A stretch of 64,000 nt of DNA, taken from assembly GCA_023053685.1 (NCBI GenBank), contig JALIGW010000002.1, positions 48,720,278 through 48,784,277 on the forward strand, written 5' to 3'. Position 1 is the first letter of the stretch. Every line of letters starts with the position of its first letter. The notes beneath the pieces were generated by a model, which searched no databases, was not told where the DNA came from, and was given only the letters and a program-made list of their open reading frames with translations. The position numbers and the translations under genes are program-made. Of the stretch, positions 13,101-36,869 are shown piece after piece. Source of the DNA: Diadophis punctatus similis (taxonomy: Eukaryota; Chordata; Lepidosauria; Squamata; Dipsadidae).

Positions 13101-15293
13101 GGATAAAAGTAAGGACAGTGGAAAGCAGGAATGTTTTGATGACAGCACAGAAGAGAGGTTCTATAATCACTCTTCCGGCACTGATGAAAGTAACAACAAT
13201 GATGATTTCTTCATTGGCAAAGTAAAGAGAATGAAAAAAAGGAGAGCGGCTAATGCTTCACAACCTACAAAACAAAAAATTAAAACTATGCCACTAAAAA
13301 AACCAAAGGATCCACAATGTGACAGCGTATTAGTCCCAAATTCAAAAGACGGCAACCAAAGTTCAAAAGCAGGGAAGCTAGAATCTGTGTTTTGTCATTC
13401 ATTGTCCAATACCCAAGAACCTAGAATTGTGAAAAGGTAGGAACAATTTTTTTGCACTGAAAATCTGATCAGTGATTTGTTGAAACTGTGTTCAAAAACG
13501 TTCAAACAATAGTGTAACAACAACTTAGATTTTTCTGATAATGAAATGGAAGAGAATACTATCCTCCTCAATCTTGACAATCAAACACAGGACCTAGAGG
13601 TTTCCCCCATCTCTTCAACGTAGCATGTAGCAAAAACGAATTATGCCCTTGGGACAAAAGTAAAATTCCTTTATTTTCATTGGGACTGAGTTTGTGTACC
13701 CAGTTTCCAGAGAGGAAACAGAAGGAACATTATAGTGGCGAAGACAGATTCAAGTTAGGCCCAATAAACATAGCATTAAGGAGCTACTATCAAAGAAACA
13801 TGTCATTAAATGCATGCCTATAATTTATGTGCTGCATATTTCAAGGTAAAATAGCTCTGCCTGGAGTTGTGTTTTGGTGTTCTATGTTTTCCCCCCCATA
13901 ACAAAGTAAAACTCTCTACTCTCTAGGTCAGGCTATGTGTTTCTCCTACTATCTGCCTTACATGATCCCTTCCTACCCTGTTTCCCCAAAAATAAGACAT
14001 CCCCTGATAATAAGCCCAATTGGGCTTTTGAATGCATGGCAGTAAGGTCAAGCGCTTCTTTCAGGGTTCAAAAAAAAAAGACAGTGTCTTATGTTCGGGA
14101 AACACGATAGTTATTGAGTCAGTTTTCATATTGAAGGTTGTTCAAAGAAACTAGATCTTATTCACACCCATTAACAGATTAAGAAGAATCTAGATTAATT
14201 ATAGGAAACATTATAGAAATTAAGTCATATTTGACTTAGCTTGGCCATGTAAATACATTTATGTAAATAATTTATACATTTATGTATGTACATTAGATTC
14301 TTTTTTTATTATTCACTAGCAGTGTGTTGTTCTTTGCTTGAAACTATTGTCTTTTTTCACTGTTAACTTTTGTATTTTTTATTTTAGGAATATTAGAGGC
14401 CATTATATTAGAGACAGGTCAAGTAAGTGAGAATACTAAAGTAATCTTGGCATTTGTTTGGACTCGCAGACAATGAAATCTAACTTTGCATTAACTATGT
14501 AGTTAATATTTTTATTAATCATGGGTTTTGAATTTTTTTAGTATTGGTATGTTTAATAGTCTAAAAACTGGGATGTGTTTAACAATATTAAAGTTGTTTC
14601 TGCTTAATAAATATGAATGTATGTGGTTTACCATCAGTTTATAATACAGCATAATCTGTAGTATGTGAAAAATTACTTATACTTTGAGTCAATCAATCCA
14701 TTTTTATTTGGTCATAGACAGCAAATGAAACAAGAATATCATAATAAATTAGGGTAAAAACAAAAAAAGTTCTGAAATATCTAAAAGACTCAAAAAAAAA
14801 TATGGCATATTGTACAAACTATATAACAGTACTTAACCATAATCAAGGAAATAAAATCTGATTTGTATGACAATAACAACTTAAGATAAAAGAAATCCAA
14901 ACAGCCAGGGTATTAAGTAAAGAATGGAGATGATAATATTTGATGAATGTCTGTGTAGGGAGGATAGTATAAAACAGAGGTCTTCAAACTTGGCAACTTT
15001 AAGACTTGTGGACTTCAACTCCCAGAATTGTTATGCAACTAAGGTTGAGTGCATAACTGAGTGAATAAAAAATTGATTGAGTTACTTACAATTTATTCTT
15101 TGTTAATTTTTGGACAGTTTTTGAAAAAAATCACCCGCAGAAACGGATGACTAAAAGTTCGGCAGTGAGACGTACTGAGAGGAACCCTCCACAGCAACCC
15201 CTTCATCCATCATGGGAAGCAAGAAGAAAAATGCGAGAGCAAATATCTCAAATTACAGCATTCCAAGGGAAGAAAATTAAATTTGAAGATTAG
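7102..15293 (+). CDS. SRFBP1: SRFBP1, serum response factor binding protein 1 (3' five coding exons; 5' part missing)
   Basis: Five exons join in frame to 1,092 nt, 363 residues plus stop: 7102-7173, 11655-11736, 12710-13436, 14388-14422 and 15118-15293. SRFBP1 (p49/STRAP) is a nuclear protein with a BUD22-like region that binds serum response factor. The sequence shows the conserved VTKSALG motif, then RAIARL and HPLLK, a long acidic/polar low-complexity middle exon, a conserved DDSTEERFY and DDFFIGKVKR block, KLESVF, and the family C-terminus LHPSWEA...AFQGKK. All junctions obey GT-AG and the reading phase is kept. The N-terminal exons (start methionine and basic helix) were not found upstream and probably lie outside the window. 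The gene converges on LOX. Identification rests on recalled family sequence. Confidence 0.95.
7174..10045 (+). other. SRFBP1 intron, no recognised element
   Basis: Intronic DNA between the 7.1-kb and 11.7-kb exons. A short (AATA)n occurs near 8,530. Nothing else stands out. Confidence 0.6.
10046..10502 (+). mobile_element. tRNA-derived SINE, long variant
   Basis: It starts GGTGGCTCAGTGG (box A-like), has a degraded box B (GGTTTGAGTCC), then a Sauria-like body (CTAGCAGTTAGAAAGCATG, AGATAAATAGGTACC). A further unfamiliar 230-bp 3' half ends in AAATAAATAAAA. The 3' half differs from the other copies, so it may be a distinct subfamily or a composite. Confidence 0.6.
10640..10960 (+). mobile_element. 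Old L2-like LINE fragment
   Basis: Weak remnants of the L2 order of motifs: CTGTATACTAATAATACCCA reads as a mutated version of the YADDT-Q coding stretch, followed by an AAATGCGCTTTTCTGG-type region. Frames are broken. Low confidence because only short motifs remain. Confidence 0.4.
11655..11736 (+). CDS. SRFBP1: SRFBP1 internal coding exon (RAIARL/HPLLK exon)
   Basis: An 82-nt exon encoding PSSTARDRAIARLTSHPLL then KTKIANIK, leaving one base over. The acceptor is atatag and the donor gtaggc. The single leftover G joins CT of the next exon to give alanine, so the KAAV-type family motif is restored across the junction. Confidence 0.93.
12057..12241. repeat. 185-bp near-perfect inverted repeat (hairpin) in SRFBP1 intron
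   Basis: Arms begin GGTGGATCCATCATTCAGG on the left and GGTGGAACCATCATTCAGG on the inverted right. They run through AAGTTCCTTCCGAAGGGGCT to a very short centre near 12,149 (GGAGACAGACC). Pairing is close to complete over about 88 bp per arm. No TA or 8-bp duplication fits cleanly, so the transposon class is open. Confidence 0.8.
12265..12399. mobile_element. TA-flanked MITE (CCCTGTTTCCC / GGGAAACACGG)
   Basis: A 135-bp element between TA dinucleotides at 12263-12264 and 12400-12401. The ends are imperfect inverted repeats, and CTTATTTTCGGGGAAACA near the right mirrors the left. TA duplication suggests Tc1/mariner mobilisation. It shares its interior (CATCCCCTGATAATAAGCCC) with the copy at 13,976. 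Confidence 0.75.
12710..13436 (+). CDS. SRFBP1: SRFBP1 large central coding exon
   Basis: A 727-nt exon preceded by a strong polypyrimidine tract and ctag. It begins AVEDFKNARQ and continues through a long hydrophilic, Ser/Lys/Glu-rich stretch that is poorly conserved in the family. It ends with the recognisable DDSTEERFYNHSS, DDFFIGKVKRMKKRR and KLESVFCHSLS blocks. The basic KRMKKRR and KQKIK clusters fit nuclear or nucleolar localisation. An in-frame TAG lies just past the donor (gtagga), so intron retention would truncate the protein here. Confidence 0.95.
13976..14107. mobile_element. TA-flanked MITE, second copy of the GTTTCCCC family
   Basis: Starts CCCTGTTTCCCCAAAAATAA, contains CATCCCCTGATAATAAGCCC, ends GGGAAACACGA, with TA on both sides. 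It is about 85-90% identical by eye to 12,265-12,399. It lies just after the large SRFBP1 exon. Confidence 0.75.
14388..14422 (+). CDS. SRFBP1: SRFBP1 35-nt penultimate coding exon
   Basis: A short exon between attttag and a consensus gtaagt donor. It completes an arginine codon and encodes NIRGHYIRDRS, leaving one base. The position matches the RRNFKEQAPKTRS region of mammalian SRFBP1. Similarity is weak on its own, but the phase fits perfectly on both sides. Confidence 0.8.
14975..15039. mobile_element. Half of a palindromic hAT MITE
   Basis: CAGAGGTCTTCAAACTTGGC followed by AACTTTAAGACTTGTGGACT and TCAACTCCCAGAATT is one arm of the element found whole at 48,723-48,857. The second arm is missing. 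It lies in the last SRFBP1 intron. Confidence 0.7.
15118..15293 (+). CDS. SRFBP1: SRFBP1 terminal coding exon and stop
   Basis: After a T-rich tract and ggacag the exon completes an isoleucine codon and runs 58 codons to TAG at 15291-15293. It carries the most conserved end of the family: QQPLHPSWEARRKMREQ, then ITAFQGKKIKFED. The 3' UTR follows; no clear AATAAA is seen within 300 bases, so its end is not placed. Confidence 0.95.
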
Positions 15294-15929
15294 AATTTTC
15301 TTTTTAAAGATGGCATAGCTGATTTATTTTTATTTTTATTTTATTTATTTTGCTGTGTTGCATATTGACAATCCTGCATGCATGTGTGTGAAGCAGTCTA
15401 AGCTAAAAAAATTACTTTGAGGAAAAATAATTTTTTGTTCCTGTTTTGACATTGGCACTTTTGTCAAAAATATTTTTAGAAAACGTTTTTTGTTTACCTT
15501 ATAGAGATCTTGCATAAAAAGATCAGTGGATTGATTCTGGTTTGTCAACACATGTAGAAATCCTTCACGGAGAATATTTTGAATCTTCTAAGACCCATTG
15601 CTGATGATCTGCAAGACACTTGTTAACCAAGAGAGGAAGATGGAAGCTCCAAATAGCTAAATTAGAACTAAGAAAAAAATGGGTTTTTATTCAACCTTCA
15701 TTATAGCATTTAAATGCTAATTCAACTGCAAGGTTGATTTTGATTGCAAGGTTGCTGCAGCCATGAGACAGGTGTCGGGGCATGGATGGCCAGGCTGTGG
15801 GGGCCCTGAGGTAAACTGGTGTGGGGCACATGGGGTAGCTCAAGCCCCCCTCCCCCACATCGCCTTGTAGCCACAGCACTGCAAGCAGCCAGACAAAATG
15901 GGCGGCCGGACGGCTGCACATGCTCTTAA

Positions 15930-16026
15930 GTATGGCTTCTTTTGGGGGTAGGGCTTATATTAGGCGCATGTGTAAAAATATGCTAGGGCTTATTTTCAGG
16001 ATAGATCTTATTTTGGGGAAAATAGG
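15930..16026. mobile_element. 3' end of a longer member of the GTTTCCCC TA-flanked family
   Basis: Contains TAGGGCTTATATTAGGCGC, GGGCTTATTTTCAGG and ends TTTTGGGGAAAATAGG followed by TA at 16027-16028. The matching left end was not found. GC-rich sequence upstream from about 15,690 may belong to it. Confidence 0.45.
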
Positions 16027-16749
16027 TATTAAGGAATACTTAATTATTACACAACTATTAAGGGAGTAAGGAAGTAATCCTAAATGTTAGATTACTGGTT
16101 TACATTATTTGAAATATATTTAGAAAGTCTTCCTGTAGGAGGGCTATATAATAACTAGTTTGCTTCCAGTACTGGTTACTATAATTTAACCTTTATTCTC
16201 TTTTATTTTCTTAAATTGGGTATTATACATTCAGTTATCTATTATACTAAGTTTTCTTTTATATTAAGTAAAATCTTCAATGGAAACCAGTTATCAGAAT
16301 ATATATTTTTAATTTTTTATGTGAAACAAATTTGAAAATGCTGTATGCTATGTATAATTTGCAGATTATTAAAACAATGCACTTTTGGTGATTAATTGGT
16401 GATTAAACTTTTTGGTGTTGCTTTTTAAAGTGCCTAACAGCTCAACTTGTTTTGTGGTGTGGGCCTAAATTGTTGAAGGCTTTAATATGTTGAAGAAGGA
16501 TTGCAGTGAGCAGGAACAGATTGAGGAACAGAACAGAAAGAGAACTGTGCCTCAATTGAGCAAACACGGGCATTGCCCTATGTTGGGCCTTTTAGCGACA
16601 AGTGAACAGAAGCAGGAAATGCTTGGTTATAGGCCTCCTGCTATAAATTGGGACTAATGCTGTAGAATTGGGTCTCTGCCTTTATTTTGTACTAATGAGC
16701 TGTTTGGCAACAGGCAGCATAATGCAACAAATTGTTTACACCACTGGAG

Positions 16750-17720
16750 GCAGCCATGATGTGCCTTTGCTGGTGGAGGTGGCTATGGAAGATTTGGCAG
16801 TAACAGTGAGGAGCCCTGAGGAGCGACAATAGGGCACCTTGGGGTGCTGAAGACTTTCACAGCCAACCACTATGGGCTCCTAGAAGCTGAGGTGAGCTGG
16901 GCCTATATTGCTGGTTTTGTTTGTGTCTGCAAGGCAATCTCCATTTAGCTATTTTACCACCATTATGAAGAGTTCTTTTGGGGAACATGGTTTTGTTTTC
17001 TATTCCGCATTCTGGAGCCTGTATTCTACCCCAATTCCCAGCCTCATTTTTAGGGGCCTGGGATTTTGGCGGCTGCTGCTACAACAGAATACCAGATTGG
17101 TGTATCAATCAAGAATTCTAGAATGGGTGATAGAATAGCTATGGTTATCTGGAATACTCTGGTGGATTTCAGAGATGCTGCTGTCTCCACTGCATCCTGC
17201 CTCTCAAGTTGGGCTCTAGAGATCATTATGGGATAATTGACATGTAGTTGGATCCAAGAGGTGGTCCCACAAACACTGAAAAATGAGATGGTCCTCTCCC
17301 TCCCCAAAATACCGTTGCTAGACCTGACTGTATTGGATAACCTTCATCCTCTCTCCTATTGAGAAGGTAGTTATGCTGCAGGTTCAGAGAAACCCACAGG
17401 AAACAAATTATCTGGACCCCTTTCACAGGTTGCAGGCTCAGGTATAGGACTGAGACAGAATTGATCACAATTGTGGATAACCTCTGGTAGAAAGTTGGGA
17501 AGATGTGTCCATCCGTGCTATTTTTGACCTCAGTGGTTTTCAGTATTATGATGGTATCAGGTGATTAAGAATGGTCCCAACTGGTATTGGTGGGAAGGGA
17601 AAATTTATCCCAGAGCCTCTTCTTTGTGGAATTCCTCACAGTTCAATATACTCTCTCTATTCTGTAATATCTACATGAAACTTCTGGGTGAGATTTGAGA
17701 TGACTCTCCATAAAGGAATG
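16750..17720 (+). mobile_element. Old L2-like LINE fragment between the two genes
   Basis: Near 17,620-17,700 the sequence GGAATTCCTCACAGTTCAAT and AATATCTACATGAAACTTCT is a decayed form of the GVPQGSVLSPLLFNIYM reverse-transcriptase block. Upstream GC-richer sequence from 16.75 kb fits the preceding part of such a LINE. It separates the SRFBP1 and LOX 3' ends. Confidence 0.45.
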
Positions 17721-18049
17721 CCAGATCATAGACATAAAGATTTAATTTATTTAAAGATCTAGACTACATTTTGGTTGAATCTAGAGGAGACTTTGAGCAT
17801 TTGAAACATTTTTATTTGTCATTTTCACATAAATTTGCAAACAGTACAAGAATATGGAAGTTCTGTGAAGAATACAATGTTAGTATATGGTTAATTATAA
17901 ATTACTTCATAGAAAGATGTTTAGATTGTAAAATTCTTGGAAAAACAAGATATTTACTTTGTTCCGTTCAAGTTAAATATATAAGCACCTTTGTAATTTT
18001 TAGAGTGTGAAAATCTGTTGTTGAAAAGCACAGGATTGACCACTTTTAA

Positions 18050-20598
18050 TGAAATGAGTGTAGTACTTCAGTTATATCCAGCTTGAAATGATGGGAATGT
18101 ATAGAAATTTCCATTATTAGTTTGTCGTTTTAAAAAATCTTTTAATGTAGTACATCATGAAGTATTTGGCACAGCAATTTTTTTTTTAGTAAAAGTCACA
18201 TAGATGGATCAATCTCACAATGTGGAACACTCCTGTGACCTTTGCCACATTCAACGTTTCTTCCAGTTGAGTGGCCAAGTTGATAAAGAGATATTCCTTA
18301 TGATTTAGGAATTCTACTTGATGATTTAGGGTGAACAAAAATTAAATCACCAGCATCCTTCACAAAATAGTATCCTTTTCTATTCAGGCCTTTTTCTGGA
18401 TTCTACACAGACCTTCTGTTCACATAATAAATAACAGATACTCTATGTTTATACATGAAAATATGGTTTTATCATAAGAAAAATGCATCTTATACATTGT
18501 GATCCTATATTGTAAAGTTACTCAATTGTCAGGCCAACTATCTCTTACATTACTAGAGAGAAGATCAGCAACTTTCCTGAGGGAGTGTCCTCCAAGTAGT
18601 TACTGGTATCACAATACCAGTTACAGTTCCTTGCTACAAAAGTCTGGGTTTTTTTTTAAACTGGAGCTTAGGTATAAACAATTCAAGTGGTTGACATAAT
18701 AGTGCAACATATGTTAATGTATGGTTGAGAATATGATCAGGACTTGCAGTTCAACATCCATCAAAAAGATTAGGAGGCCTTGACAAGGAAGGATCCAGTC
18801 CTGCGATTTTGTCCACAGATTTGTGGGCACGTTGCTTGAATGATAGAATAAATGCTTAATTTAAATGGATGGAAAAAAATTATAGTGCTCATTGGATGAC
18901 AGTAATTTTTTTACAATGCAGTCATAAGTGTTCCAGAGCAGATTTTGAGAAATTTGCTCTAGAATGGAAGGGAATCTAATCACAAGACAACTGGACAATG
19001 AAAGTTAAAAAGCACCCAAATGTTTCGGATTCAGACTATAAAACCTTTCCACAAAAAATTATTTCCTATATTCCAAATGTTACGTGTCATATAATAGCAT
19101 GTATATCACAATTTAAGAATTCTGTGTCAAGATGATTCTGTGAACGAGGATTTATATATCCATTTTGAGGAAAAATTTCAACCTCTTTTACCAGTAAGTT
19201 GAACTACTATTCCTTAGTACAATTAACTGTAGTTCAAATTTGGTTTGGTCTATGTAATATCCCAAGTAGAAATTTCAATTACAACTTTATTTCCAAGTTT
19301 GTATAATACCTGGCAGATGCAGGTGCTTACAGGCTTGAGTATACAGTATGTTCATATGAGCACATCCGTGCTTTCATGTATGTATAAAATTCATTTTGAT
19401 TTGCTAAACAAACATTTTAAAAGAACATTTTCTTGTATGCTCATGAGGTACAGAGACCAATCTGGGTAAGGCTCATTTTATTACTTCACCTGAATGTTGT
19501 TGTTTTGTTTGTTTTTTTCATGTAGCTAGAAACTGTAGATTTTATAATGGAACACAACATAAAGCATCAAGCTTATGAACTCAGCCTTTTTTTTTCTGGT
19601 GAGCATATATCATTTTCAATCTTGCATCCAAGTCCAATTCATGGGAAGTGGTTTCTAAACATCTGTAATTCAAGATCTTTCCAACATCTGTAATTGAAAC
19701 TCTTTCCAGTTGAGGGAAGGTGGGGGGGAGGAGAGAAAATGCAAAGCAGTCTGCAGGAAGCACTGAAAATAGGCAAATCTGGTGTTTTAATATTCTAAGT
19801 AATGTATTAAAATACTGATACACTTTTTAGTTTAAGGTTATTTGCCTGCTAATGCTTTAAAAATAGAACCATTTTATATGCAATCGGATTTTAAGCGTAA
19901 ATCTGTCCTTTAAAATGAAGCCTACTTTTGTATCTATTAGACAAAAAAATGAAGTTTTGGTATTTGTGGAAGCTTCATCTTCCCTACCAATTTGTTCCAC
20001 AACTAGAGTTCCTTCCTATACTCTTCACAATCAGTATTACATGACTGCATATCAAAGAACTATGGAATTACTCTATAATCCCAGAGGATTTGGACACTAG
20101 TATCATTGTTGGTAACAAAAAATATTGCAAAAAGATGTTAGAAGACTTTCATGATACTACGAAGCAATGGGCCTACTGCTATTTAAACATAAATGTTTAA
20201 ACTCCCATTAGACGTGCTTCAACCATCCAATGAAATTGAAAGCAGCTCTTTGGATATCTGCCTATGCTAGCACCCTTTATATTTCTAAAAAGCACTTTCA
20301 AATACTATACTGATTTCCAGTAGTCAATGGAAAAGATATTTATATAAGTAGGTTAACTTCCTTTAGAATTCATTATTCTTTCTATAGAGTACCATTGTCT
20401 CACTGGCTTCAAAAGCTGAATAGCTGAACCAAACAGGCGTTTCATTTTGAAGAAGTTCTTAAGGCTTCAGAGTCAGATTAAAATTCTTTGTATATATTCT
20501 GGTCCTTCTCATTTTTCAAAAGTGTTTACATCCTATTCAGTTTATAAAATAATTGCATCTCCAAACCTTGGGTATCAGTAAACCAATTTTCTTTCATC
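18050..20598 (-). other. LOX: Likely LOX 3' UTR (end not placed)
   Basis: Unique, AT-rich sequence with no recognised repeat follows the LOX stop. LOX messages have 3' UTRs of several kb. Minus-strand AATAAA hexamers occur near 19,284 and 19,477 (TTTATT on the + strand), but I cannot choose a polyadenylation site. The lower boundary is arbitrary and marks where L2-like sequence and further unassigned DNA begin. Confidence 0.4.
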
Positions 20599-33627
<13,029 letters not shown>

Positions 33628-35015
33628 GGCGACGGCGTGGGTCTCACGAGCGAGCGGGAAATCCACTCGACGACACTGCAGGACTGGGGAAGGGGAACGC
33701 ACTCCAAGGTCCTTTCCAACTCTCTTATTCTGTTAGGTCAAATGGAGCAGTTGGCGGCTTTCCTCTTTTCTTTTCCCAGCTGCAGACCTCCGACTTATTT
33801 TGCGCAAAGCGAGCGAGTCCACCCCGTTCTCTTTCTTTTCCTCCCAGTGCTCTTTTGCAGCGAGATGGGATTGGGGAGGAGGAGCAGCCTTCGCCTCGTC
33901 CTCGCTTTCGCTGAAGTCTGGAATGAAGCAGTGGGAGAGAATTGGAGGAAGGGCGGAAAGGGGGAGGAGATGAGGGATTTCAAAGTTTCTGGCACATTTG
34001 CAAAGTTACACAAGCCCATTCTGGCAGACGGATTCTCTATTTGTTCACGTAATGCCATTGGAAACGTGCAAGCCCGATCATTTCTCTTCCTCACTGGTTT
34101 TCCATCTTTTTTTCCCCAGCCTTATTTCTCCCGGTCGGGAGAAGCCCAAGGAGACAAACAAACAATCGAGTGCCACTCGTGGTATTAAGGAGTCTCTTTC
34201 TGCAACCGACACGCTTCTCGCCGTCTAGGGTTAACAATATGCAGGCATTTCACTTTCCTCAGACAATTTGGTCTGCCAGGAGGTGGGGCGCTGCCAAAAT
34301 ATGCAGAGAGAAAAATGCTATTAGATCACCACCTCAACTTGAGAGACAAGAAAGCAAAATCAGAGAGGGAAGAAACATGTTTTCTGGGAAATATTTTCAC
34401 CGAAGACATCTCCCACAGTTGGACCTCTGGTGAGGAAACTTGGTGGTGGCAGGATGAAAAAACAACAACTGCACATTCTCCTGCAATGCCCTTGCATTGT
34501 GACCCAAAATCCTCCTCAAATAAACTTGTGCATACCAACTTTTGTTTTTCCCTGGGTGAGTCACAGAAGAAGTTCGTGACAGACGTGAAGACATGAATTT
34601 TGCAAAGAGGTGTAAGTCAAAGTGTGTTTTTCCATGGAACTGACTGTACATCACATCAGAAATATTGCTGGTGTGGATAGGAGAAATCATCAGTTTAAAA
34701 CAGTTTCCACTTCTTTAGACCTCCTCCAACCAGAATCGTGAACCTGTTTTTCCCAGAATAATTTATAGATGCTCTTTGAATCCAATTAACATATAACTTT
34801 TATTATTAACAGTTTTTATACCAAGAGTAACTCCATCTTGCTGGAATTCAGTCTGAGTTTGTTTAGACTATCCAGACTCACACAACCTGCAGATACTAGA
34901 TCAAGATTTCCACCACATCACCTACTCAGCCTGAAATGGATATATATTGCTGGCTTTCATCAATGTAGAAAAAAATAACTTGTCCTAAGAGATTGATTAT
35001 CTCTTCCTGCGAATG

Positions 35016-35083
35016 TATAGAATAGAATAGAATAGAATAGAATAGAATAGAATAGAATAGAATAGAATAGAATAGAATAGAAT
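35016..35083. repeat. (AATAG)n microsatellite at a LINE 3' end
   Basis: About 13 tandem 5-mers ending in GAATTC, directly joined to the LINE tail at 35,084. The array is the 3' tail of the element on the - strand. Confidence 0.95.
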
Positions 35084-35490
35084 TCTTTATTAGCCAAGTG
35101 TGATTGGACACACAAGGAATTTGTCTTTGGTGCATATGCTCTCAGTGTACATAAAAGAAAAGATACATTTGTCAAGAATCGTGAGGTACAACAATGATTG
35201 TCATAGGGTACAAATAAGCAATCAGGAAACAATATTAATATAAATCGTAAGGATACAAGCAACAAGTTACAATCATAGTCATAAGTGGGAGGAGATGGTG
35301 ATAGGAATGATGAGAAGACTAATAGTAATAGTAATGCAGCCTTAGTGAATAGTTTGACAGTGGTGAGGGAATTATTTGTTTAGCAGAGTGATGGCATTGG
35401 GAGAAAAACTGTTCTTGTGTCTAGTTGTCTTGGTGTGCAGTGGTCTATAGCGTCGTTTTGAGTGTAGGAGTTGAAAAATTTATGTCCAGG
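35084..35490 (-). mobile_element. CR1/L3-like LINE 3' end (copy A)
   Basis: Starting from the microsatellite: TTCTTTATTAGCCAAGTGTG, ACACAAGGAATTTGTC, AAAGATACATTTGTCAAG, GTGGGAGGAGATGG and TTGTTTAGCAGAGTGATGGC. It is highly similar to copies at 39.8, 52.5 and 63.7 kb. The type matches the CR1/L3 family described in snakes as tailing into AATAG repeats. Confidence 0.75.
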
Positions 35491-35499
35491 GTGCAAGGG

Positions 35500-35825
35500 G
35501 AAAAAGAATATAGAAAAAGAACAGCGAAAAGGGCCAAACGATGAAGGCCTCAGCTTCCCTTGCTACACCAATGAAGAATAGAATCACTCCAGAAGCAGCA
35601 AAGCTGCTGTACAATAGTGACCAAGATGCCCAATCTTTGCAGATGGTCCAAAAGGACACCATGGTCAATGATACTGAGTACTGCTAAGAAATCTCCAGTT
35701 TCTTGGGTGTTGGGGGGAACCACATGAGTCCTGCCACAGATCATCCACAAAAATGAGTAAGGAGCTTTCCAGTCCGTTCCCAAGCCTGAACCCTGACTGG
35801 ATCCAGAGATCAAGATAATTTGCTT
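35500..35825. other. Unassigned segment upstream of the L2 element
   Basis: No intact gene. On the - strand a short frame reads IDHGVLLDHLQRLG, reminiscent of the DTIDHGILLDRL block of L2/CR1 reverse transcriptases, but the rest does not align by eye. Probably old LINE sequence. Confidence 0.3.
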
Positions 35826-35829
35826 CATC

Positions 35830-36720
35830 CAGAATGCTCTTTAAATGAATTAAATTGGATACTGCCTTCTAAGGACCAAGACAACGGTCCCTCCTTGGTT
35901 CTGGAGGGAGTGAAATTGACTCCCTCGGAACTGGTCCGCAATTTGGGGGTCGTCCTAGACCCACAGCTAAAATTAGAGCAACACCTTACAGCTGTGGCTA
36001 GGGGGGCCTATGCACAGGTTCACCTGGTGCACCAATTGCGGCCATACTTGGAGAAGGAGGCTCTACTCACGGTCACTCATGCCCTTGTCACCTCTCGCTT
36101 GGACTACTGCAATGCGCTCTACATGGGGCTACCCTTGAAGAGTATTCGGAGACTTCAGTTGGTGCAAAATGCGGCTGCGCGTGCTGTGGTGGGTGTGCCA
36201 AGGTACACCCACGTTACACCTATACTCCGCCAGCTGCATTGGCTGCCCATCGGTCTCCGGGTACAATTCAAGGTGTTGATCATCATCTTTAAAGCCCTAC
36301 ATGGCCTAGGACCAGGTTACCTTCGGGACCGCATTCTGCCTCACACTTCCCTTCGACCGGTTAGGGCCCACAGAGTGGGCCTCCTCCAGGTCCCGTCAGC
36401 CAAACAATGCCGGTTTGCGGGCCCTAGGGGGAGGGCCTTCTCTGTGGGGGGCCCCGCGCTCTGGAACCAACTTCCCCCAGAGACCCGAACCATCCCCACC
36501 CTGCTGGCCTTCCGGAAAGCCGTTAAGACATGGCTCTTCCTGCAGGCAGGGGGGAAAGACTGAATCCATCTGAACTCCCCCCTTGGTATGGCTGATTGTG
36601 ATTATTTTTTAAACTTTTTATATCTTTTAATTGTTGTTTTAAATCATTGTTTATTATTAATGTTCTTTTACAAATGTTGTACGCCGCCCTGAGTCCCTCT
36701 GGGAGTAGGGCGGCATAGAA
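35830..36720 (+). mobile_element. L2-type LINE, 3' part with long open reverse-transcriptase frame
   Basis: A 240-codon open frame (to 36,563) holds the conserved end of L2 ORF2: LTPSELVRNLGVVLDPQL, SRLDYCNALYMGLP, LQLVQNAAARAVVG, LRQLHWLPI, AFSVGGPALWNQLPPE. The 3' UTR follows with the paired GCCGCCCTGAGTCC and GGGAGTAGGGCGGC stem and then an AAAT tail. The 5' part, with endonuclease and catalytic palm, is missing. The clean frame implies a relatively young insertion. Confidence 0.9.
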
Positions 36721-36786
36721 GAACAAATAATAAATAAATAAATAAATAAACAAACAAACAAACAAACAAACAAACAAACAAACAAA

Positions 36787-36863
<77 letters not shown>
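36721..36863 (+). repeat. (AAAT)n/(AAAC)n microsatellite tail of the L2 element
   Basis: A 143-bp run of AAAT units interrupted by an AAAC block (about 36,749-36,785). It grows directly out of the L2 3' end. Confidence 0.95.
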
Positions 36864-36866
<3 letters not shown>

Positions 36867-36869
36867 GGG